Source: Sulfitobacter sp.
GTDB lineage: Bacteria > Pseudomonadota > Alphaproteobacteria > Rhodobacterales > Rhodobacteraceae
Assembly: GCA_026421135.1 (NCBI GenBank)
Contig: JAPKCR010000178.1
Coordinates: 1 to 5,837, forward strand
Direction of reading: 5' to 3'
Length of the DNA stretch: 5,837 bases
Positions 1 to 5,206 of the stretch are shown here, in pieces. The translations under genes and the position numbers were made by a program. Position 1 is the first letter of the stretch, and each line of letters opens with the position of its first letter. The notes under the pieces were generated by a model that was given only the letters and a program-made list of their open reading frames with translations, ran no database searches and was not told the DNA's origin.

Positions 1-306
1 CCCGAAGCAAAGCTCGCCCGGGAGGCCGAGCTTTGTTATGCATCCGTAGCAATGATCACTGACTATGACAGTTGGCATCCAGATCACGGAGAAGTCGACG
101 TGACCAAGATCATTGAGACCCTTATGGGCAATGCCGATAAGGGTCGCCAGTTGGTGTCCCGCTTGCCTGCACTGCTGGGGTCCGAAAGGGTTGCTTGCCC
201 GCATGGCTGTGATCGTGCGCTGGAGTATGCAATTTTGACCCAACCCGAAATGCGTGACCCCACGTTGATGGCGAAACTGGATGCAGTTGCGGGCCGGGTG
301 ATTTAA
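1..306 (+). CDS. mtnP: S-methyl-5'-thioadenosine phosphorylase, C-terminal part (5' end outside window)
   Basis: This cytosolic enzyme splits methylthioadenosine (a by-product of polyamine or acyl-homoserine-lactone synthesis) with phosphate into adenine and 5-methylthioribose 1-phosphate. The frame is open from base 1 to the TAA at 304-306, giving the last 101 residues of a family usually near 290 residues; an ATG at 52 is internal. The visible part contains LCYASVAMITDYDSW (residues 11-25 of the fragment). The TDYD signature at residues 20-23, with two aspartates, marks methylthioadenosine phosphorylases; guanine/hypoxanthine-type purine nucleoside phosphorylases carry an Asn in this region. 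The sequence that follows (HPDHGEVDV, then a helix rich in Asn/Lys/Arg) also matches the family tail. The next gene, apt, uses the adenine that this enzyme releases, which supports the call. A 6-oxopurine phosphorylase is the main alternative and is unlikely. Confidence 0.9.
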   Translation, partial: PEAKLAREAELCYASVAMITDYDSWHPDHGEVDVTKIIETLMGNADKGRQLVSRLPALLGSERVACPHGCDRALEYAILTQPEMRDPTLMAKLDAVAGRVI

Positions 307-312
307 GAAGTA

Positions 313-351
313 AACCGGCCATGTCCGGCGGGCCGGGTTATGAGTATTTTT
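313..351 (+). terminator. GC-rich hairpin with downstream T run between mtnP and apt (terminator or attenuator candidate)
   Basis: Seen in the sequence: CCGGCC at 315-320 pairs with GGCCGG at 331-336. The pairing extends outward through a single A/G mismatch (314/337) to TAA (311-313) against TTA (338-340), with a 10-base loop. A run of five T lies at 347-351, about six bases after the stem, which is further than in a textbook intrinsic terminator. It could trim or attenuate transcription after mtnP, with partial read-through into apt. It could also be a simple mRNA 3'-end stabiliser. Confidence 0.4.
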
Positions 352-363
352 AAAAGGGTGAAG

Positions 364-414
364 ATGATGGGGCTGTCCCTTGTCCACCTTTGGTTTTTTT
401 GGAGAACCAGATGA
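364..414 (+). CDS. Possible 16-residue leader ORF overlapping the apt start ([16 protein letters not shown])
   Basis: An ATG ATG pair at 364-369 opens a 16-codon frame ending in TGA at 412-414. That stop shares bases with the apt start codon in an ATGA overlap at 411-414, the usual arrangement for translational coupling. A Shine-Dalgarno-like AAAAGGGTGA lies at 352-361, about five bases before the first ATG. The peptide is hydrophobic, with two Trp and two Phe and a basic end (RTR). I do not recognise it. It could be a regulatory leader peptide following the upstream hairpin, or simply chance: short frames of this length are common, and apt also has its own GGAG at 401-404. No function is proposed. 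Confidence 0.25.
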   Translation: MMGLSLVHLWFFWRTR

Positions 415-941
415 AACAGGTTCAGGACTATATTCGCACAATAGAGAACTTTCCCCATGAGGGGATCATGTTTCGTGATGTGACAACGCTTTTTGCCGAT
501 CCGCGCGGATTCCGCATGGCGATTGACCAGATGCTGCACCCGTATGCAGGGATTGCGATTGATAAGGTTGTGGGCCTTGAGGCGCGCGGTTTTATTCTTG
601 GGGGAGCGATAGCGCATCAATTGTCAGTCGGATTTGTTCCGATCCGCAAAAAGGGGAAATTGCCTGGCAAGACCATATCGCAGGATTATGTTTTGGAATA
701 CGGCGAAGCCACGGTGGAAATCCATGATGATGCGATCCAGCCGGGCGAACGGGTTTTAGTGGTGGATGATCTGCTGGCCACTGGCGGCACTGCCGAGGCA
801 GGAATCAAGTTGATCGAAAAGCTGGGCGGCATAATCGTGTCATGCTCGTTTATCATTGACCTGCCCGAGCTTGGCGGGCGCAAGCGACTGGAAGCACTGG
901 GAATGGACGTCCATGCGCTTTGCGCCTTTGACGGGATGTAG
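411..941 (+). CDS. apt: Adenine phosphoribosyltransferase
   Basis: Cytosolic purine-salvage enzyme that converts adenine plus PRPP to AMP and pyrophosphate. The 176-residue product has the normal family length. [12 protein letters not shown] (14-25) is the N-terminal purine-pocket motif, EARGF (57-61) the pyrophosphate-contacting loop, [10 protein letters not shown] (79-88) part of the flexible hood loop, and [14 protein letters not shown] (115-128) the PRPP-binding loop with its two aspartates. The ATG at 411 was chosen because GGAG at 401-404 sits six bases upstream and the protein then begins like other Apt proteins. A TTG at 390 would add seven residues but would put the ribosome site inside the gene. 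It lies 104 bases after mtnP, whose product supplies adenine, so the two form a salvage pair. It ends convergent with the minus-strand dehydrogenase gene, 67 bases away. Confidence 0.96.
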   Translation: MKQVQDYIRTIENFPHEGIMFRDVTTLFADPRGFRMAIDQMLHPYAGIAIDKVVGLEARGFILGGAIAHQLSVGFVPIRKKGKLPGKTISQDYVLEYGEATVEIHDDAIQPGERVLVVDDLLATGGTAEAGIKLIEKLGGIIVSCSFIIDLPELGGRKRLEALGMDVHALCAFDGM

Positions 942-1008
942 CAAGTTTTAAGCGCCCCCCACGTCCCTTGGAGCCGTCCCAGAGGATATCAGAGCCATAG
1001 ATTGCGGA

Positions 1009-2430
1009 TCAGGACGGCGCGGGGACAATCGTACCGGGATTCATAATGCCGTTTGGGTCAAGGGCCGCTTTGATCGCATGAATGGCCGATAGTTTGGCAG
1101 GATCGCTGTAGCGTTCCAGATCTTTGACCTTAAGCCGGCCAATGCCATGTTCGGCACTGACAGACCCGCCCATTTCGTGAGTCAGATCGTGGATCGTTGT
1201 CTTGATCAGGTCGCGTTCGGCCATGTGGTCGTCGCGGGATCTTCCGATTACTGGAAAGACGTTGTAGTGCAGGTTGCCGTCGCCGACATGCCCAAAGCAA
1301 TTGATGCGGAAATCACCCATGGCTGCGATTTTTTCGCCGGCTTTCGTGATGAAGTCTGGGATGGCCCCCAGCGGTACCGAGATGTCGTGGCTTGAGACAG
1401 ACCCCACCTTGCGGTTTGCGTGGGGGATCATTTCGCGGATCGCCCAGAAATCATCAGACTGCTGTTGGCTTTGTGCGATAAGCCCGTCGGTGACCAGATC
1501 ATCCTCCATCGCGCGTTCAAACAGGGTTTCAAGCGACGTGGCAGGGTCAAGATCGCCGCTGAGGCCGAGTTCGATCAGAACACACCACTCCGGCGGGGCT
1601 TCGAAAGGCTGGCGCACATCGGGCATGGTTTGCGCAAGGAAATCGAACCCCATCTTGTTCATTATTTCAAAAGCGCTGATCATTTCGCCCAGCTGATCGC
1701 GCGCCAGAGACAACAACTTTAGGGCAGCGGCGGGCGATTGAACCACCAGCAGAGCCGTCCCCGACTTTGCCGGGCGCGCAAACAGCTTGAGGGCGGCGGC
1801 CGTGATCACGCCCAACGTGCCTTCGGCCCCGATCAGCAGATGGCGTAGGTCATAGCCCGTATTATTTTTGCGCAGCCGCGTCAGGCCGTTCCAAATTTGC
1901 CCGTCCGGCAAGACGGCCTCGAGGCCCAGACACAAATCGCGGGCATTGCCATAGCGCAACACACCTGTGCCACCAGCATTCGTGGCAAGGTTGCCGCCAA
2001 TGCGGGCAGACCCTTGCGCGGCGAGCGAAAGGGGAAACAGCCGGTTCACATTTTCCGCCGCATCCTGAACATCCGACAGGATCACGCCCGCCTCGGCGAC
2101 CAGTACGTTTTCATCCGGATAGACGGCCCGCACCTTGTTCATCCGTTCTAGCGACAGGATTAGCGGGGTCGGCCCATTTTCAGCAACTTGACCGCCCACG
2201 AGTCCGGTCCCCCCACCATAAGGGATAACACCGACGCGCGCCGCATTTGCATGGCGGATCAAGGTCGAGACCTCTTGCGCATCGCGGGGCAGTGCCAGGA
2301 TTGCCGATTGTCCGGTATAAAGCCCGCGCGGTTCTTCCAGATACCGCGGCTCGACAGGGCGAAACACATCGGAGGGAAGATCGGCACGCAACGCGGCCTC
2401 GAAAGCGGGATCAGCGGGGTTCAATTTCAT
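1009..2430 (-). CDS. FAD-linked oxidase, GlcD / D-lactate or D-2-hydroxyglutarate dehydrogenase type
   Basis: Predicted flavoprotein that oxidises a D-2-hydroxyacid to the 2-oxoacid and passes electrons to a quinone, cytochrome or electron-transfer flavoprotein. The 473-residue product has the usual family length. The N-terminal half (about 40-215) is a PCMH-type FAD-binding domain with PYGGGTGLVGG (70-80), RIGGNLATNAGGTG (143-156) and LIGAEGTLGVIT (199-210). The C-terminal half (about 220-470) is an FAD-oxidase C domain with the metal/substrate motifs GHVGDGNLHYN (380-390) and EHGIG (427-431) and the terminal NPGTI (465-469). The ATG at 2430 is preferred: the open frame reaches 2538, but that extension runs over the previous gene and resembles nothing in the family. 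No clear Shine-Dalgarno precedes 2430. It follows the metallo-beta-lactamase-fold gene by 40 bases, so co-transcription is likely. The exact substrate cannot be read from sequence; D-lactate, glycolate and D-2-hydroxyglutarate are candidates. Confidence 0.9.
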   Translation of the reverse strand: MKLNPADPAFEAALRADLPSDVFRPVEPRYLEEPRGLYTGQSAILALPRDAQEVSTLIRHANAARVGVIPYGGGTGLVGGQVAENGPTPLILSLERMNKVRAVYPDENVLVAEAGVILSDVQDAAENVNRLFPLSLAAQGSARIGGNLATNAGGTGVLRYGNARDLCLGLEAVLPDGQIWNGLTRLRKNNTGYDLRHLLIGAEGTLGVITAAALKLFARPAKSGTALLVVQSPAAALKLLSLARDQLGEMISAFEIMNKMGFDFLAQTMPDVRQPFEAPPEWCVLIELGLSGDLDPATSLETLFERAMEDDLVTDGLIAQSQQQSDDFWAIREMIPHANRKVGSVSSHDISVPLGAIPDFITKAGEKIAAMGDFRINCFGHVGDGNLHYNVFPVIGRSRDDHMAERDLIKTTIHDLTHEMGGSVSAEHGIGRLKVKDLERYSDPAKLSAIHAIKAALDPNGIMNPGTIVPAPS

Positions 2431-2470
2431 GGTGCATTGATCGCGCTGCCATAGAAAACTTGCAAGCCGC

Positions 2471-3295
2471 TTAATTGTCGCTGCGCAGATATTGCGGGCG
2501 CAGCACCATGACTGTGGGCTGTGACGGCAACCGGTCACGCGACACCTGTAACGATGGGCCTTCTACATGGATCACAACGAATTCATCCGACATGGCGGTC
2601 AGGAAATCATCCAGACCGTAATCCGAAAACCAGTGCATTGGGATAACAATCGACGATTTTAGCCGTTTCAAGATGCGGATCGTGGTCGGCAGATCAAGTG
2701 TATAGCCGCCATCCACCGGGGCCATCACAACATCCAACCGGCCGATTGCGGCATATTGCGCGGCGTCGGGTTCGTGATGAAGATGCCCCAGATGGCCAAT
2801 GCAAAGGCCTGCCATCTCGAAAATGAAAATCGAATTCCCTTTTTCCTCAATGCCCGCGAATTGCGACCGGATATCGGTGGAAACATTGCGGATCAGAACT
2901 TCGCCCAGATCAAGGGAATGGTCGATCCCTTGGCCGAATTCACCCCAGCCTGGCAGGATATGCGGGATTGCTGGGTCGGGGAATTGGGTGAAGTGGCTTT
3001 CATGGGCGCGGTTCATCGTGACCACATCAGGGATCATCGGCAGCGTGCCCGTGAACCCGGTAAAGTCAGTGACCATGTTCAGCCCGCCATGGCTTCGGAT
3101 CAGAAAACTGGCGTGGGCGATGTAATGCAGATGCACCGTTTCCGGGGCGACATCAGGCAAGCTGGCAAGGGTCAGATATTCCACTCCCGGCGCGGCATCT
3201 GCCAAGGCGATGCAGTGACTGGGGGTGCGGGTGGGTGTCTGCGCATGGGCCATGGTGGCCAGCAGAGACAGGGCAAGTATCAAACGAAATAACAT
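2471..3295 (-). CDS. Exported metallo-beta-lactamase-fold hydrolase-like protein (UlaG/Lactamase_B_3 type)
   Basis: The 274-residue protein begins with a signal peptide (MLFRLILALSLLATMAHA, cleavage after AHA at 16-18 predicted), so it should be periplasmic. The start at 3295 is fixed by a strong AAAGGAGG about seven bases upstream; an ATG at 3331 would place charged residues before the signal peptide. The rest fits the UlaG-like metallo-beta-lactamase fold: HYIAHASFLI (57-66), TDFTG (77-81), NRAHESHFT (95-103), GHLGHLHH (167-174), APVDGGYTL (192-200) and IVIPMHWF (216-223). Several histidines (98, 101, 171, 173, 174, 221) could bind metal. The usual HxHxDH motif reads RAHESH, and the usual HLGDLGH motif reads HLGHLHH, so both metal-site aspartates appear replaced. 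I therefore infer a distinct subfamily and do not assign a substrate. An 81-base gap separates it from the upstream SseB-like gene, and the dehydrogenase follows after 40 bases. Confidence 0.82.
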   Translation of the reverse strand: MLFRLILALSLLATMAHAQTPTRTPSHCIALADAAPGVEYLTLASLPDVAPETVHLHYIAHASFLIRSHGGLNMVTDFTGFTGTLPMIPDVVTMNRAHESHFTQFPDPAIPHILPGWGEFGQGIDHSLDLGEVLIRNVSTDIRSQFAGIEEKGNSIFIFEMAGLCIGHLGHLHHEPDAAQYAAIGRLDVVMAPVDGGYTLDLPTTIRILKRLKSSIVIPMHWFSDYGLDDFLTAMSDEFVVIHVEGPSLQVSRDRLPSQPTVMVLRPQYLRSDN

Positions 3296-3301
3296 GGGCA
3301 G

Positions 3302-3309
3302 ACCTCCTT
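3302..3309 (-). promoter_or_regulatory. Strong ribosome binding site deciding the start of the exported metallo-beta-lactamase-fold gene
   Basis: On the minus strand AAAGGAGG lies about seven bases before the ATG at 3295. It is the best Shine-Dalgarno match seen in the window. It selects the start that puts the signal peptide at the very N-terminus. Confidence 0.8.
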
Positions 3310-3355
3310 TGATCGTAAAAGGATACCGCAAAAGCGCTGTCTGTCGTTAGGCTTT

Positions 3356-3377
3356 ATGCCGCAGGGCCCAACGGCAT
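3356..3377 (-). other. Small hairpin just after the SseB-family gene
   Basis: ATGCCG at 3356-3361 and CGGCAT at 3372-3377 are perfect inverted arms around a 10-base loop that contains GGGCCC. On the minus strand the hairpin starts at the last base of the SseB-family stop codon (TGA, 3379-3377). No T run follows it, so it is not a standard intrinsic terminator. It could be a processing or stability element between that gene and the metallo-beta-lactamase-fold gene, or chance. Confidence 0.3.
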
Positions 3378-4162
3378 CATCGCAGAATGGGCGGTTTGCT
3401 GGGGTCAGATCCGGGTGCCTCCATCCGGGGGGTATTTTGCAGGGGTTCCATTTGGGGCAGATCAAACCGCAATCCTACCTTTGACAATTTTTCGACTGTC
3501 GGATCCGTGGGCGCGAAAAAACCGACATCCATTGCACCTGCCTCGATCCCCGAGAACGTCAGCGCCTCTGAAGCGGCGCGCACAAGCGCGTCTTGGGCAC
3601 GGGGGATTGCACCGACAAAGCCCAACAAATGCCCGCGCCCGCCGCCCTGATATTCAACGCCCACCAGCCAAGCGCCCGCAGCCATGCCGGTTGCCGTGGC
3701 CAGTTTGGCATCAATTGCCTTGATCAGCGTTTCTGGCAAACCCTTTGGCGGTACAACGCGGTCGATCTTGGCCTCGACCTGACCTGGTGCGTGGGCCAGC
3801 GTGTCACGCAGCCATGCCACAGCACTGTCAGGCAGCAAGATCGCCGAAGGTGCGACATTCATATTCACAGCCATGCCAAGGGGTTGGCCGTCTAGCATTC
3901 CTGCGATCGCACGACCTGACAGCGCCACATAGGGGGCCGCGTGACCCACATAGGCGGCCAGACGTTCGATACGGTCAAAGACCAAGACATAGGCATCGTC
4001 CAGCAAAACGGGGCTTACCTGATCGGCGACTGGTTCATCCTCGAGCAGCAGGAAAAGTTCCACATCGGCCATGCGTTCGTAGAACCGCAGGCGCGCAGTG
4101 TCATTGTTGTCGTCGGCCATCATCGCGGCATGGGCCACATCAAGCGGGGTCTGGTCAATCAT
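3377..4162 (-). CDS. SseB-family protein
   Basis: The 261-residue cytosolic protein has no signal peptide or membrane segment. The N-terminal part (about 5-125) fits the SseB N-terminal domain: LDVAHAAM (7-14), RLRFYERMADVELFLLLE (24-41), YVLVFDRIERLAAYVG (58-73) and NVAPSAILLPDSAVAWL (102-118). A second alpha/beta region (about 143-235), with WLVGVEYQGG and MDVGFFAPTD, could be the SseB C-terminal domain; the last 25 residues look Pro-rich and disordered. E. coli SseB has about the same length and was named for enhanced serine sensitivity when overexpressed; its molecular function is poorly defined. The start overlaps the end of the glycosylase-like gene by 8 bases, and AAAGGAT sits about nine bases upstream inside that gene, so the two are probably translationally coupled. 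The family call is firm; the role is unknown. Confidence 0.82.
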   Translation of the reverse strand: MIDQTPLDVAHAAMMADDNNDTARLRFYERMADVELFLLLEDEPVADQVSPVLLDDAYVLVFDRIERLAAYVGHAAPYVALSGRAIAGMLDGQPLGMAVNMNVAPSAILLPDSAVAWLRDTLAHAPGQVEAKIDRVVPPKGLPETLIKAIDAKLATATGMAAGAWLVGVEYQGGGRGHLLGFVGAIPRAQDALVRAASEALTFSGIEAGAMDVGFFAPTDPTVEKLSKVGLRFDLPQMEPLQNTPRMEAPGSDPSKPPILR

Positions 4163-4742
4163 GCATCACATCCTTTACGGCGGCGCGGAGCCGGGGAAGC
4201 ACGTCTTCCTCGAACCACGGATTTTTCTTGAGCCAACCGGTATTGCGCCAAGACGGGTGTGGCAAGGCAAAGACGCCCGGCGGATGGTCGCGCCAACCGG
4301 CAACTGCTTGAGTGACGGTGGTGAAATTAGGCAGGTGATAGCGCATAGCATGCCCGCCGATCAAGACGGTCAGGCGAACATCGGGCACCGTCGCTAAGGC
4401 CCCGACCCGCCATGTTTTTGCGCATATAGGGGGGGGCGGCAGATCGCCGCCCTTTGCGTCATAGCCCGGAAAACAAAACGCCATCGGGACAATCGCAACT
4501 CGGCTGCGGTCATAAAAAGCATCCTCATCCAGACCCAGCCAGTCACGCAGACGTTTTCCCGACGCGTCCCAGAACGGCGTATTCGCCTCGTGCACCCGCA
4601 AGCCCGGAGCCTGTGACGCAATCAACAGGCGTGCGTCGGGCTCGAACCAAACCACCGGATTGGGGCGATGGGCCGTTGCCGTGCGGGCAAAGCGGTCGGC
4701 ACATAGAGTGCAGGCCCGCAAATCTGGTCGAATGTCTGTCAT
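4155..4742 (-). CDS. Uracil-DNA glycosylase-family protein with four candidate Fe-S cysteines
   Basis: The 195-residue protein belongs by motif to the uracil-DNA glycosylase superfamily, which removes uracil from DNA at the start of base-excision repair. The first motif is IASQAPGLRVHE (41-52), comparable to GEAPGxxED of family 4 enzymes. The late motif is LPHPSWRN (160-167), comparable to HPSPxN, which contacts the DNA and base. Cysteines at 11 and 14 (CTLC), 90 (PMAFC) and 107 (PPICA) have the CxxC plus distant-pair spacing of the [4Fe-4S] cluster in family 4 enzymes. Between the motifs it has NTPFWDASGKRLRDWLG (54-70) instead of the usual TGRPFVG segment, so it belongs to a side branch whose activity on uracil is not assured. 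The start at 4742 is the only sensible ATG; no clear Shine-Dalgarno precedes it. It leads the minus-strand block and overlaps the SseB-like gene. Confidence 0.82.
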   Translation of the reverse strand: MTDIRPDLRACTLCADRFARTATAHRPNPVVWFEPDARLLIASQAPGLRVHEANTPFWDASGKRLRDWLGLDEDAFYDRSRVAIVPMAFCFPGYDAKGGDLPPPPICAKTWRVGALATVPDVRLTVLIGGHAMRYHLPNFTTVTQAVAGWRDHPPGVFALPHPSWRNTGWLKKNPWFEEDVLPRLRAAVKDVMHD

Positions 4743-4748
4743 GGTCCG

Positions 4749-4776
4749 GAGATAGCAGCCCCGACGTAGGTTTCAA
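4749..4776 (-). promoter_or_regulatory. Candidate promoter of the glycosylase-like gene
   Basis: On the minus strand TTGAAA (4776-4771) is followed, after 16 bases, by TATCTC (4754-4749). This would put transcription start almost at the ATG (4742) and fits the lack of a ribosome site. It is inferred from hexamer resemblance only; the -10 match is poor. Confidence 0.25.
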
Positions 4777-4790
4777 TCTGGCTGGACACT

Positions 4791-4812
4791 CATTTCAAGA
4801 ATTATCGAAATG
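4791..4812 (+). promoter_or_regulatory. Operator-like inverted repeat, copy 1 (ATTTC-N10-GAAAT)
   Basis: CATTTC at 4791-4796 and GAAATG at 4807-4812 are perfect 6-base inverted arms. Counting the centre, nine of eleven base pairs are complementary. It lies in the divergent region, just upstream of the TTGACG element, and overlaps the ATG at 4810. The same arm sequence and the same 10-base spacing recur 40 bases downstream, as expected for binding sites of one dimeric regulator, most simply the ArsR-family protein encoded next to it. Confidence 0.6.
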
Positions 4813-4816
4813 AAAC

Positions 4817-4842
4817 TTGACGCGGTAGTTAATTTCTATACC
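4817..4842 (+). promoter_or_regulatory. Candidate promoter of the ArsR/CDF operon
   Basis: TTGACG at 4817-4822 is a good -35 match, and TATACC at 4837-4842 is a partial -10 match inside the second inverted repeat. The spacing is only 14 bases, shorter than the usual 16-18, so either the hexamers are wrong or the promoter is weak. If correct, RNA would begin near 4849, giving an almost leaderless message from the ATG at 4852. Repressor on either flanking repeat would block polymerase. Confidence 0.3.
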
Positions 4843-4851
4843 TCTAGAAAT
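4832..4851 (+). promoter_or_regulatory. Operator-like inverted repeat, copy 2 (ATTTC-N10-GAAAT)
   Basis: ATTTCTA at 4832-4838 and TAGAAAT at 4845-4851 are perfect 7-base inverted arms with a 6-base centre. It shares ATTTC-N10-GAAAT with copy 1, and the centres are exactly 40 bases apart (4801.5 and 4841.5). It ends one base before the ATG at 4852 and covers the likely -10 and transcription start, an ideal position for repression. Confidence 0.6.
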
Positions 4852-5196
4852 ATGAAAATAACATCGCCTATGCCGTCCGACCTGACCCTTGCTGCTGCGC
4901 GCTTTGCCGCATTAGGGTCCGAACAACGCCTGCAGGTACTTCGCATTCTTGTGCGTGCTGGACCGCAGGGTTTAACGATTGGCACGCTGGGCGAAAGATC
5001 CGCTATCACAGGGTCGACGCTGACCCACCATGTAAAACTATTGGTGGCTGCCGGTCTGGTGCAGCAGAAAAAACAAGGGCGCAACATCATTTGCGCCGCC
5101 GTCGCCCATCAGGCTGTCCATGACATGTCGCAGTTCCTATTGACCGAATGCTGCGCCGACGCGGATGCCCCCTGTCCTGACCATTCCCACGCCTAG
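4852..5196 (+). CDS. ArsR/SmtB-family metal-responsive repressor
   Basis: Small dimeric winged-helix DNA-binding protein, 114 residues from the ATG at 4852. Helices around 11-35 (LAAARFAALGSEQRLQVLRIL) open the fold. LTIGTLGERSAITGSTLTHH (41-60) is the helix-turn-helix with the ArsR hallmark S-T-L-T-H-H recognition helix, and LVQQKKQGRNIICAAV (69-84) is the wing. The N-terminal ELCVC metal site of classical ArsR is absent. Instead the tail carries Cys100, Cys101, Cys108, His111 and His113, plus His86 and His90 nearby, so a C-terminal metal or metalloid site is inferred. Start choice is uncertain: 4810 would overlap operator copy 1, while 4870 (MPSDLTL) also fits family length; none has a good Shine-Dalgarno. 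The CDF transporter gene follows after 10 bases, so the protein probably represses its own operon and releases DNA when metal binds. Confidence 0.88.
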   Translation: MKITSPMPSDLTLAAARFAALGSEQRLQVLRILVRAGPQGLTIGTLGERSAITGSTLTHHVKLLVAAGLVQQKKQGRNIICAAVAHQAVHDMSQFLLTECCADADAPCPDHSHA

Positions 5197-5206
5197 AAAG
5201 CACCGC

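Noticed and set aside
390..410. TTG start at 390 for apt
   Set aside because: The GGAG ribosome site at 401-404 fits the ATG at 411, and Apt proteins normally begin close to that point.
973..1018. GCCGTCC / GGACGGC inverted arms between apt and the convergent dehydrogenase gene as a shared terminator
   Set aside because: The arms are 32 bases apart, one lies within the dehydrogenase coding end, and no T run follows on either strand.
2431..2538. 36-residue upstream extension of the FAD-linked oxidase frame
   Set aside because: It overlaps the end of the metallo-beta-lactamase-fold gene by 68 bases, is rich in Cys/Arg unlike the family, and the protein from 2430 already has normal length.
2756..3292. 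178-codon plus-strand open frame opposite the metallo-beta-lactamase-fold gene
   Set aside because: Fully antisense to a convincing gene; its protein shows no recognisable domain and looks like a mirror of codon bias.
3296..3331. ATG at 3331 for the metallo-beta-lactamase-fold gene
   Set aside because: It would include the strong AAAGGAGG in the coding region and bury the signal peptide behind 12 residues.
3280..3465. 61-codon minus-strand frame between the SseB-like and metallo-beta-lactamase-fold genes
   Set aside because: It overlaps both neighbours out of frame, has no family resemblance, and the strong ribosome site inside it serves the 3295 start.
3745..4311. 188-codon plus-strand open frame across the SseB-like and glycosylase-like genes
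   Set aside because: Antisense to two well-supported genes and rich in Arg, Pro and His as expected of a shadow frame.
4810..4851. N-terminal extension of the ArsR-family gene to the ATG at 4810
   Set aside because: It would place operator copy 2 and the TTGACG/TATACC promoter candidate inside the coding region, has no ribosome site, and the extra 14 residues do not look like the family.
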